Of a stretch of DNA of 64,000 nucleotides, positions 1-12,900 are shown one piece after another. Numbering within the stretch: the first letter of the stretch is position 1; each line of letters begins with the position of its first letter. Location of the stretch: assembly GCF_963576545.1 (NCBI RefSeq), contig NC_083637.1:21521507-21585506 (forward strand), in the 5' to 3' direction. This DNA is from Limanda limanda. Its lineage: Eukaryota > Chordata > Actinopteri > Pleuronectiformes > Pleuronectidae. The notes under the pieces are model-generated. The model ran no database searches, was not told the DNA's origin, and saw only the letters and a list, made by a program, of their open reading frames with translations. Made by a program: the position numbers and the translations under genes.

Positions 1-863
1 ACGCTTCTTGAAAAAAAGAAGAAAAAAAACATCCCAAACTGAAACACTGCCAGGAACAATAAACAAGCTCAGACAAATCTGTAGATCAGCTTTGACAGAT
101 GCGAAAAAACAAGCAAATCGAGCCCGTTCTGAAAAATATAATGGCTCAGACCCGACATGTAACAATGATTGACTCTTGGGGTTGTATATATGCAACAATT
201 TCGGAGAAAAAATACGGACATGGTGTGCAAATACCTTAACAGTCCTGACCTATTACCTCAAAAGAAAAAACTTCTTATTTAAAGCAATTCTGCACCAAGC
301 TTTCTAAACACTAAATGCTTAGCATAAAGGCAAAGAACCAATAAAATTTTACAAATCTTATCAGAGTAAAAAAACAATCTTTCCAACACCATGAAAACAT
401 TAAATAATAGAGCTGACAAGTAAAAGGCCCCCCACTGGTCGTGCATCTAATATCATTATACGTAAGGGAATACTTATGGGATATGCAATACAGTGGAATG
501 ATACTATGGCTTTGATAGAGAACAGGTGCTCCGTATGTTATGTTACGGAAGTCATTCGATTTGTCCGTTTGGAGCAATAACATGTGCACCAAAAGTAATA
601 AATGCCAAGTTTGATTTGTGGTCGCTATATTTTGGATTCCAAACAATTTATTCCAACATTATAAATCAATGCATCAAACTACACTGTGTGTTATAAAAAT
701 AAGCTGCCTCATTCTCTCGCCCCACTCTATATATACTCCCCCAGCGCCCTTCTATCACCCGGTTTCACATATTCCAGCAATCATAAAAACCTCACGCGAA
801 AACATCACCGGTGAGAAAAGGGAACACTCGTCTGGTCGGTGGCGACGGGGGGGGTGATCCTAC
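1..863 (-). other. RBM20 intron 4 (partial), no feature seen
   Basis: This is AT-rich DNA downstream of the exon 4 donor. I looked on the minus strand for the rest of the linker and for the RRM (a VVHICNLPEG-like start) and found neither. A 111-codon open frame at 311-646 has no recognisable domain and no flanking splice signals, and I treat it as chance. Confidence 0.6.
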
Positions 864-973
864 CTTGACTGGGGGCAGAGTAGACCATGGAGTTCGTCCC
901 TCCGGGGTTCAGAGCTCCATCAGAAGGCCTGCCGGCAGCGTAGTGAACAGCTCCAGCTGATGCCACAGTTGAG
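864..973 (-). CDS. RBM20: RBM20 exon 4 (linker between zinc finger 1 and RRM)
   Basis: This 110-nt exon has acceptor TTGTTGCAG| at 974 and donor CAAG|GTAGGA at 863. One base completes Cys (TG+C), followed by STVASAGAVHYAAGRPSDGA and on to NSMVYSAPSQ, with one base carried out. It can be aligned loosely with the human linker (STAVYNPAGNEDYASN...). The frame is open only in the phase demanded by exon 3, which is the stronger argument. In human the RRM-coding exons follow. Nothing in 1-863 on the minus strand matches them. Confidence 0.82.
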
Positions 974-3900
974 CTGCAACAATCAGAGAAGGCTGATTTT
1001 AGCTGCCTCTCCCCTGCCTTGCGTGCTCATATCTTGTGACAGAGCTGATATTCATAGGAACATTAAGACAGCTGTTTATAGAGCGAGGAAAAGGAAAATA
1101 AAATGCTTCCAATTCTCAAGAAAAAGTTGTCCTGAAATGATGGATGGACTGCACAACTGGTTAGGGGCTGAATAACCAAACCATGGTCTTAGAAATAAAA
1201 GCAAACATTTACTTGCATTTTTTTTCTACAAAACCAGAATAAAGCAGCTTGGGGAATATCTGAAGTTGTCTCTCAGAAGTAAATTGCAATGGAAGAGCAA
1301 ACAATGTATCACAGCCTACTCCTGTGAATCAAAGAGTTGCAAATGTCTCACCATTCATTTGAGTACAATGTTCGATTCTGCAGGTGTAGTTTTCCCTTCA
1401 CGTGCTGGTCCCAGTCCTAGAAAGACACACACACACACACCATCCCACATGGACTAAATCAACACTCTGGAAGCTCAGAACATGCGCTCCCATGTGCTTG
1501 TGGAAGCTCTTCGCTTAGAACAATTGAAGAAACAAGATAACAGGGGCTGCCCTTCAAAATAAAACATTTGGGTTTTATCAGTTATTATCAGGCTGAAAAG
1601 AAATACGTTTTTGAAAATCGTGTTACCATGTGAAATATGGTCATGATTTAATATATACTTAAAAGTTCAACTTTAATCTTGAAATCTCAAGTTTATTCTT
1701 GACATTTTGACTTTATTCTTGTTATGTAAAATGAAAAGAAAAGGGTCTCCTATGATTAAGTGCAATTGTTTCATACTGAATAGCAAACATTTTTACTGGA
1801 TAGATTTGGAGACACATATCTTTGTCTTAACATTTCAACTTTATTTAAAAAATTCTTAAAACACTTCTTAAAACACTTTAATTTGTGCATAAATAGTTTC
1901 TGAAGCTCACTGTATGTATAGATAGAGATTAATTGAGCAAGAGCATCTGAGTTTGTCTCATTTTACTAGACAAAAGTTGCTCTAAAAGTTGCTTTAAAAA
2001 GCCAGAGAGAAAGACATAGACAGATTTTTTAATAATAATAATAATTTAACTTTTTTTTAAATTCTCAATTGTTCATTTTAAATAATGAGCTTACAAATGT
2101 AACACTAATTGTATTTTGGCATGTATTTAGGTTTCGACCGATCACTTAACTCACCTTAAGGTTGTAGACCTTCTTGTCACAGATGCTACACTGATGTGGC
2201 AGCTGAGTGGGCGTGACTGCGTGGTAGTCATTGACCTGATAAGGTTGAAGTTTCCTGGTACCGGAGGACAGCGTTTCTTCGTTTCCCTGCAGGGTCTGGT
2301 AGCCCCCAAATCCCTGCACGCCACTTGAAGCCAGAGAGGAAACCCCACTAGGGTGATTGAACTTGGGGTCAGAGGTTGGCTCCTCTGGGTTGTACAGTTC
2401 AGTTCGGTGGCGAATCGGCTGCCCGGCTGATGTCCACATGTTGGTGGCATTGGAAACCATATCCACCTTTCCAGTGTGATTAAAGCCAGCAGGGCTTTTC
2501 CATTGCTCCTTATGCCCAGTGGAGTTATAAGCATGCATGTTCTGATCATTGACACTAAAAGCAGCTTGTTGTCCATGCATATCCTGCCTATAGAAATCGC
2601 TCTGAAAACCTGCATTGTTCATGTTTTTAGCCTGAGTGTTAATCACTGTGAACTGTCCATCACCAGCAGGGGCTGATGCTACAGACGTCCCTCCGACTTG
2701 GTTATACTGAAGACGCCTGTCAGTATCAGATGGGTAAGCTGACCCTGTCTTTTTGCCGTACTCCACACCCTGCTGGCCCACTGGCCCCCCGCCACCAGGA
2801 TGGTTCAGTCTCTCTGGATTTTGGTGGAACCCCCCAGTCACCAAGGCCCCCAAGGCTGAATTTGAAGAGGGGAAACCTAGAACCCCTGTGGGGAAGGCAC
2901 CCTGCTGATTCCCAACCATGGCTGAAGTCCTTAGCTGATTGAAAAGCGGTTGGGACATGGCGACATTGGAGAGAACCTGATTGAGAAGAGCGGCGGCAGT
3001 GGCAGTATTCCCCCCCTGAGCCAGTTTAAGGCGCTGGAGGGTGAGCTGAGCCTGGAGCTGAGCGAGTTGGAGGCTGGCTGGAGTCAGGAGGAGCTGCTGG
3101 TTATGCTGCTGGGGCCCCGTGGGCACACAGCCTGGAAATTGAGCACCCACCTGGAGGCCTTTCTTATCGGTGTTGTCCACAGGTACCAGACTGAGGCTGT
3201 AAGAAAAAAAAAAAAATGTCATTCTCTAGAAGTGGGATTCAGGCACTTTCCACAGACACAGAAACATCAGTCAGATCAGGTGGCTGATGGAGTCTGCAGA
3301 CGGTCGTACCAGCTGCATGAATCCAGCCAAGGGAGCACGAGAAAACATGAATGCATAGAAAATACCACAAGGAACCAGTGAGAAATAGGAAATCAAAGGG
3401 TTAATTAAGAAAAGGAGCAGGCGTTCATTAGACTTTTAAACAATTAAACTGCCTTCAAAAAGAATTAGTTGAAGGCGACTATGACCAGCTTTTGATTTTC
3501 AATTACAAGGTAAGAAAACTGGCTGTGGAAAAGGATTGTGGAGCACATAAGACTGCTGACCTGCCGTCACCTGCAAATATAAAATCAAACTAATTTTCTT
3601 CAATGTAAACAACAGTGAGTAAAAACTTCCAGAAAAAAACTGTCGGAATCATTCTTGCTGTATAAATGAAGGGAGCAGCAATCACAATCGAAATGGAGTA
3701 GTTATTGTCAGTAATGGTAGAGTATGTGAGTAAGCATATTGTATATCAGGCAGTCTCGTTGTAATCATGGTCCATGATGTGTTAAGATTTTTACGTTCAT
3801 TAACCATAAAACTATTCCATAAAAAAATATATCACTTGTATTTCAAACAGAGATTTACACTGTTGACACAAGTTTCAGCTCCTCGTGGTCACACAACTGT

Positions 3901-6900
3901 TTTTGCAGCGAACAAGTCAAGTCTTACGACTGATCCACTGGCAGATGGCCCGCAGTTGGGCACAGCCATCAGTTGTCTGTCAGTGCTGCCGGTTTCAGGA
4001 TAAACCAAAGGAAGTTGTCTGTGCCAAGACTTATTACACAAGTGTTTGCTGCTGATGAAGGTGTTCTCGAACCTAATGTGCATTTTGTTAAGTGTCACCA
4101 AAAGCATTTTGGTGGTATGGTTGACGAAAGTAGCAAGAGAAAAGGCAAATGTTCATGATTTCAACTTACTATTATGAGTACCCAGAATATTACTATATTA
4201 TTTTTGAACATCAAAACATTCACAAGTGCTCAGCAAACATGCTGATAGGTGATTTTTCAGAATATCCCCCTATATTTAAAAAATGACATAAGTTAATTAC
4301 TTTTCACCACTGATGAGAAGCCACAGCATCTCAACTGTGGGCAGGCGATGAAACATATGTTTAATTTATCTGATAAATGGGAAGGTTGAAATAAACGGTG
4401 GACAGCTGTACGATTCAATCATCCAAAGGCTACATAGCCCAAGTGCCTGTTTTACCGCCAGTTGAATGTAGTGAACACCACCTTCCTACAACACAAGCTG
4501 CTGTCATAGAGCCGCTTCCAGCCACAGGACTCCCTGATGCTGTGACCCTGTTTGACTGGTCGGTCCTGTCCTCAATTTTTGATGAATGCTCTCACATGCT
4601 GTCTAAACTTAGTCCACTCACTATTCATCACATCATCTATGTTAAGCAGCCAACACCCCGCCTCCTATCTAGCTACTGCTGCGACCGACCCTGCTGACAG
4701 GTGATGGGTCGATCAGATAATCCACAGTGAATTTTTATTGATCAGCAAATCATAATACTGACACAGAGATATTTTAAAGCGATCCTTCATCTGGAAAGAT
4801 GGGTTAGACACTGGGTCTTGGTCCTTCTTAAAAATGAAGTTCAATTGACATTAATATGAACCCTTGCAACTGAATCATGCTTGAGATTATCACCTCCAGC
4901 TCTGTGTTCCTACTGACTCATTTGTCATCATATCATAAGCATGCTCCTACTGATTTACAGTATCAAATTTCCTGGTGAAGACACGTGGTCTGAATTTCAA
5001 ACTCAAGGAAACTACGTACGTTTGTTTTGATCAGTTTCACTTGATTCCTACGACTGAACCCTACCACATATGTGCTATTCTAAACGTTAGCAGAATCAAA
5101 TGATACAACACTAAACTTGAGGTGACTAATAAGTGGTTCCACATCACAAGGACTTACATCTTTATAACTTTTCTTTACTTGTCATAGGCTGCTAACCAGT
5201 CAAGACTTTAAGTGTAAACACATAGCAGAGATTTGACTCACTTTCTTTCATTCATTTTTAACACTGCTGCTCTAAATTAAAAAATACATTATTTGGGAGT
5301 ATCAGTGAATATTAAATCTTCTAATTTACCAAGTGAATATGCTTTCTACTTATTATTTTATAAATTCTGTAATTATTTCCATTTTTTCATCGTTTACAAT
5401 CATTTTTTTCACAATTTTATCACTGTCACGCTGTTGTCTCACTAATTTCAGGCAGATAGTCATAACGCACACTGGATTAGAAAATAAATCGTAATGTTAT
5501 GTAATGTCATAAAAAAACCTAATCTAATTTCATGGTTCAGTCACTACAACTGTGTAAAAGCTTAATGCTTAAATTTCATTCAAATATATATAATGTTAAG
5601 TAAAAAAATGTCAAGTTACATTTCAAAAGTATTTAAGTGATTGTAATACAACTCACTGCAAGGGGTGAGTTGTATAAGAAAATAAATCAAGAAAAGGTAT
5701 AGGAATTAAGGTAAAGGATCACATAGGTAATTTTGCATCGTTTAGGTTTCATGTACTGTATTTGTAATAAATACAATAGTTAAAGGTCAAACCGACCTAT
5801 ATGCTCATGCTTTATTCAGGTATTCACGTTACTAATAACCGAGTAATGTTGGGCAATTGACGTTCCATAGTTTTGCTGCTGAATGTACACACTTAAGTGA
5901 ACAAGCACGTTGATAGAGATAGACTTACCTCGTTCCAACTTATGACTCAAAGCTATAAATACTAGAGTTGCCCTCGCCATCCCGAGACACTGTGTCCCTA
6001 ATATACTAATATGGACTCTCGGGCAGCTGGCAGAGTGTGCTAGACACTTCAAACCGGTCTTGTGATGGCGACAGGGAATATATGTGTCAAACTAAGTGCA
6101 ACCAGGTATATCAGGGAAGAAGAGTTTAAAAGAGTCACACAGGAGTTCCTGTAGACATGGATGACAAGAGAGAGAAACCTGCTAATGTTAAAATAAAATA
6201 AATAAAAATCAATGACATTATTTTTCAAAGAACCAAGCCACCAGGAGACCTCATAAGATGTGCTTTTACATTTTATATTTAATAATAATAAAAAAATATA
6301 TATAAACTAATGGAAGTGAGATTGAAAGTAATTTGTATAAATGTAAGTTGTAACAAGCACCGAAATGAATGACATAATATTTCAGTAGATCATTTGTTGT
6401 TCTTTCTGCTAAATGACAAATCGATAAACCCAGTGATTTACAAATTGGCTCAGATGGACTCTTCTTCAAACAGACCACAGATCTGCTAAATCCGGAGCTT
6501 TAACACCTCCGCCAAGGGAAGTGATTTCACTCCTGCTCGTTTGTTTGTCAGCAGGATTATGCAAAAAAAAACAACTGAACGGATTTCCACAACACATATT
6601 GGATGGATTGGACACATGCCGAGACTGAACCCATTACATTTTGAAACGGATCTGGATTCATGATTATGTTTTCATTGTCTTGACACTTTATTTTGAAATT
6701 TTAAGTGATTTCACAGAGACTAATTCATGGATCTTGATGAGAGAAATTCGGCACATTTAGGGGACTAATATTTAGTTTGTGCAATTCAATGTGGACCCAG
6801 ACAAAAATCAGATCTAGTGAATTGAAATGATTTTTTAAAAAGGGACTGTTTACACCTCACTTAGGGCCTTTATGGGTTTGTATCTGCATTTGTGCAGAGA

Positions 6901-9900
6901 AGCAGGGCAGCAACAGGTTACTTATGTATGATATACTCTTTTTATCCCAACTGGTAATACTTAAAAATTTACCATCGATGACATGTCAAATATTGAGCAA
7001 CCAGAAAAAACTGATTATAAAATATGTTCTAATTATGCAAGCTAAGCTTTCTGTAGCAGATGCAAAGAAGCAATTGCTCAAGAACTGAACCTATTAGCAG
7101 TAGCTATGAGAGGAAACAAGCCTATTTGACCATCTTCTGTACTAAAGAAGTGTCTAAAGGATCAACACAAAACCTAAATATACTTAACTCTTTGCGGAAA
7201 ATACCAAATATCCATATCAAAACAGAAATGTACCAGAGAGCTTGGATCAAGGTCTATTTATGTGTGCAAGCGTCACTACCACTGTTGCAGGACAAAGACA
7301 ACGAATATCAGATTATCAGAAAATGATATCAGAATAAATCTTTTACGAGACATATTTGTGGCTCTGATGCTCTGACCCGTTGTTGTTCTTTTAACAAATA
7401 CAACAACAGTCTGTTTTTCATGTGTTCCTACTGTTCATCATTGGACCTCAAAGTCTTCATCATGGCAGAGCTTCTGTGTCATCAGACAGTATTGTCTCAT
7501 TCGCAAAAATAGCCACTGGTGATCTTTTAAACACTCATGCACCGTAACACAGTTTTGTGGTGTTTTATAATAAATTAGCAATAGGGTATATAAACCATAA
7601 ATCACTTTTTAAAAGATAATAGCAAATCAGGCTTAGAACAATTATAGGCCAAGTCTAAATATTTATAACAAAGCCTGTGTTTAAACGTAATGTCTGACTC
7701 ATATCTACTAATATCCTGGCTTTAATGTAGAGGACAGATGTCAATTGGTAGATCTTTACAGCCACAAGTGAAACTTCTTTCTTTCTGCATTAGTCCCTGT
7801 CTTCCTTCTTTGCCTCAAACACCACATTTAGCTCTAATTTTTCCTGTCTAATGTTTTTGTATACATTAACCATATTTCACAGACCCTCACATTATAAAGA
7901 TAACCTGCACAACGTATTAGTGATACTGCACCGGAGCTCCGTTGTAGAACTACTGATCAGTTTTTTGAAAACAACTTCCTATTATTTTCGGAACCTATTC
8001 CAGCAAATGATCGATGAATATTTGAATCAACTTCCTCCTGACTTGCCCGTGAGTGAAGTGTTTGTCATCTAGTGTTAAGCCTGATGTCAGGTGTAAAGCC
8101 TGACGAGAAAGGGTGATAGTCCTGGTGTCCAACTTTAACCCTGCTGAACACATGCTTTCTTTTCCCGCTCAACAAAGTGCCAATCGTCCGTCAATCATTC
8201 ATTATTATCTATTTAAAAAACACTCTCCATTTTAAATTAACTTTAAATAAATAAAGTAAAACCACAAAATGTCATATATAAATAAAATAAAGCATGAGAA
8301 GTATGTTTATATTGAAAAAAAAAACTACTTTTTAGCATGAACCATTTTCATAAAATTCTACACCTTCATAACTCTAGAATTAACAAGACAAGAGTTGCTT
8401 AAAACAGTTGAGATCCAGTGCTGCATCATTACATTTTTTATCTTTTTTACTGAGTTAGTTAAAAAAAACATTGTGAATGCTGACTTTACAGTTAAACATG
8501 CATTTACACAGAACTAAAGTAAAATAATCTAAACAAAATATCAGCAATACTCGGCAGACATTTGGATCAACATATATCTGGTGGCTCAACAGGACCTCTG
8601 AATTAATCGGATAATACTTGCAGCAAACACCATTAGATATATGTTCAGGACAGCTTTGGATAACACACCTTCTGGTTTAAAAGTCCACGTCCAAGCTCCC
8701 TCCAGGTCCATTGCATAGAAAACACTACATGGGTCCAAAGAGTCTCAACAGAGGAAGTAAAAAATTAGAGGAGGGATTCAAGTCCAGCTACAGAGCACCC
8801 CTCCACTGAGTCCAATAAAACATCCAACAAAATGTCCTGCCACAGCGCCACAGACAACCACAAATCCTGCCTACAACACGGTGCAGCTGACCAGACTTAC
8901 CACCACATTAACTACCCTTCTACAGGCTTTATGTCGAGAAGCGCACCTGGTGATAAAGGAAGGAACACACAAACCTTGAGAAGACAGCGGAGCAGCTGAG
9001 ATCCAAGTTACACCTCTAACACTGTCGCTCTACCACTTCTCTGACCTCCACCTGTCCAGCAGCTGAGATTGACATGTGTCTCTGCCCTCTAACATGACGA
9101 CTAATGCTGGCACATGTACACGACCATAACATCCCTGCCAGTGGTCTTTTCCCTATGTGAGTGACACTGCATTAACCGGACAGGCAGAGGAGACACCATG
9201 TGATGAAAAGTCACAAGTGGTCGGCATGTGTGTGTGAGGACATGGTTAGACCAACACACACACTGTGTATATTTACAGCAGAGGCCTGCAAATACAGTAA
9301 GTACCTGCTTGAACTTCCACACAGGCAGTAGATTGGCCCCAGTGAAGATGAATATAGACACAAATGTAAAGTCAGAAAACAACCATTCAACCAAACCATT
9401 AATAACGAATAATACAATTTCACAGATGAAGCCTCATTTAGTCTCAGAGAGAGAATAATTTTTCTGGACTGGAGTCTTGTCACAGATGTTTCTTTTCAGT
9501 GTGATTGATAATTGACAGGCAGAGACGGAACGTTAAGTCTACACTCATGGCAGTAAATGAGAAATACGGCCTACAGCTTTGAGCAAGGAGCAGTGTGTAT
9601 TTAGAAGCTGAGCGAGAGTGTTTACTGAACATTTCTAAATGTCTAGCTGATATCCTCGCATTGTATTGTTTTATCTCGTCTGTGTCTCTGTTTTTGCATT
9701 GTGAAAATATGAAAACTAATGAAACTAAAGTCATAATGCCTGAATTGAGGTTCAACCTCATACGTTATTTGCAGCTGCTATAATTTAACTTTTAAGTTCT
9801 GTTAAAAAACTGTATATACCTCAAATTCAGACAAAATGGTGCAATTGCATGGTGCAATGGTGAATTGAATTATTTAAAGCAAAGGTTAACAATATGTTGA

Positions 9901-12900
9901 CTCTTCTGTTTGAATGACTTAACACGATACTTCTTTAATGTTCATATGAATGTTGGACCACATTTAATATGGTTTTTCATGTAGATGAGAAGTTATTTTA
10001 CATATCACAGGCTACACACTAGACAAACTGAAGCTATAAAAGGCTTTTTGTAGAACGCCTACAACATTTCTACTGAATATAATGATGTTAACAAATGTTT
10101 CTGATCTTAAGGGATGTTGTTTAAAGAGCACAGCAAGCTTCAAATAAACTGCAACAACAGCACCTGCTGTTTTAACTCTTGGTTTGTGCTTGTTATGTCT
10201 CTTAATTACCTCCACTTTATAAAAGAATCAAGCAATTTTTTTTTAATATAAGTAAGAATATGTATGTGTTATTATGTAAATCTGTTAATATTTCATAATT
10301 ACACAAATATGTATGTAATTAATTTATCTTTCCTGTTTTAATAGCACTTTATTAGGTTTTTCCTGTGTGTTTGTCTACATTGTAGTTTGTTGAGGTGTGT
10401 GGCACAAAAAACTGACCCACTGCAAAAGAGTATCCCAGCACAAAAGTACGTACAATAACATACATGTAGCATAAGCCTCCAGTTTTATATTGTTTTTCTT
10501 TCCGGCTGTCTTCCAAAGAGCTGTAGATTCCTAACAGCTGTAAATGTAAAACTTTATCTAAGCACATAAGCATTCAACTCCCAGGCAGGCATCAAACTGA
10601 CAGATTTACAATCAATCCATCTGTTCCTATCACACCCACACAGACCAGCTACAAGTCACTTTCTTATCCTGGGATACTAATGTAATGCTATAGGATAATC
10701 CCCTGACTTAATATTATGATTATGATTATTATGATTATCATTGTGCTCATTAATGTAGTGAACTAAATGTTTAGGAAACAACATATTGGTCAAATGTATG
10801 CTCCAATACCAATACCCAAGTTAAAACAACTCAAATGTATGAATAAGTCTATAATTATATGTATTTATGCAGGCCAGGATAAATATATAAATTACAGAAA
10901 TTAATACCGATTAGATTTGTGGTGATGATACTTTTTTGTCATATAGTATTAAAGTACATATTATTTTATTATAAGCCAGAAATCATTGATGTGGGAAAAT
11001 TAAACCGTTAAACTGTGCTGATTTGCTTCGATGAAGCTGTAGAACCTGCACTTAGTGTTTTACTTTTAATTGTTAATTTTTGTTAATTTGTATTTGTTGT
11101 TTATCATATCAGCTGTTTCCTATTTCCCCTCGGGTGGCTTATGATCAAGAGAAGAGGAAAAGATTCACACACACACTATACACTACATTGTGTGTGTGTG
11201 TGTGTGTGTGTCTCTCTTTTTCCATCGGCCACTAGGTGGTGCCACATATTGCCATAACGGGCCCCTCAGCTCTTGTGTGTCGACCTGCCATATGAGGGCA
11301 CTGTTTTCATTTCAATCTGCAGGTCATTCTGAAGTGGAGAATAGTCAAGATGTTTACATTTGCATAGAATGATCATACTCTAGTGAAACTTCGATTAGTC
11401 ACCTTTGGAATACAATAAAAGTGACTGAAGAAAAACGTTTTCAAGAGCTGGGTAAAACTTTACCACACAGCCACAACAACTTAACACTAAAGGTACACAG
11501 CAACAAATGTGGATCCTTTCATTTACACACACGGACAGACATGCATGAACTGCAGAATACGTGACTCGAGGCACTAATCAAAAGGAGACCGTGAGACCCC
11601 TGACTCTCCCAATATGGCGTAAAGTGTTACTTACATTCCAGAACCTTAATTTAACTTTTCGACAAATCAGACACGTATAGCCACGGCCTGCAAAGTCAAC
11701 ACATAGCCACCATCATGCCATGAGAGACGCTTGGGGCGAGGTATGGGTGAGGATGCGGGGTCAGCTTGCCTTGCTCCACATTTGGCATGGTTGGAAGGGG
11801 GGAGTGGTTCCTGATTTATGGCGTCCCAGCCATGGGTGTAATTTCTTGGCCACAGAGACATTGGGTCTGGCCCCTTACGACCCCCATAATACTGTCCCGT
11901 CCACAGTAAAGCATCACTTGGATTCATGCCGCATTTCTCTGAAGATGCTTGTAAAGTGGTCAGATTTATGTTTGGGGTAAACCACAGGGTTTTATGAAGT
12001 GGTATCAAAAGGGAAACTAAAGTTTGCGAGATAACTATCATCACATTATGCCTGTGGTCATTTACTGTCAAATCCTTCTGTGATAGATTTACATGTTTGC
12101 AAGCCCGACGAAGCTGAAGTGATGTTTCTCTCCACTTCTGTCTCACATACACATAGTAAATTTAGGTGATCTTGTTCCAACCGTAGGGGACGGTGTAGTT
12201 TTGGTTATTGGGGTCAAAGAGAAATGCACAGGTCAAAAGAAACCTTCTGACTTGACAGCTGCCTCCCAACTGTGGAACTTTAAGACCTTTCCTGCAAATA
12301 TGTCCCCCGAGCGGAAAACAGCAATTAGTCTTGATAGCTCTGATGACAAAGTGCCCACTAGAGGACTTCAGCGTGACACCTGTTTAAGGCATTTGTAAGG
12401 AATAAAATATCACTGGAAGCTTGGTGGCAAAGCTACGGAAGAGGATTAGAGCCTTTAAAATAAAGTCGGAATTGAGAAGACGCCTGTAATATTCAAAGAG
12501 TGAAATTGTGATTTAGATGGAAAAAAGTTATTATTGTGAGAATTAAGTCACAATTTAATGAAAATAGTCCTTATTATCAGATTAAAGAAAAGAAAAGAAA
12601 ATTTAAGGAAATAAGCAGCAAGGATAAACCATGCTCATCTGAGTTCCACTGCATCTGAAAAACATCTGATTCTTATGATCACCGGGAGCTGAAGAGCCAA
12701 AAAGTCAAGTATTTTGTTATTGGTGAAACCTTAACAAAAGTATAATTTAACCTTGTGCTCCACACTTCTCATTTGAATGCAGGTGACCGGCTAAGCTTCT
12801 GATATCTCCCTCCACCATTAACCATAGCCTAAAATGATTCCCAAAAATTCAATACAATTTCCTTATAAAATCTTGAAGTGGCCCAAATTCTCTGTTGTAG

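Noticed and set aside
311..646. 111-codon minus-strand frame as the next RBM20 exon
   Set aside because: It does not resemble the RBM20 linker or RRM and lacks flanking splice sites.
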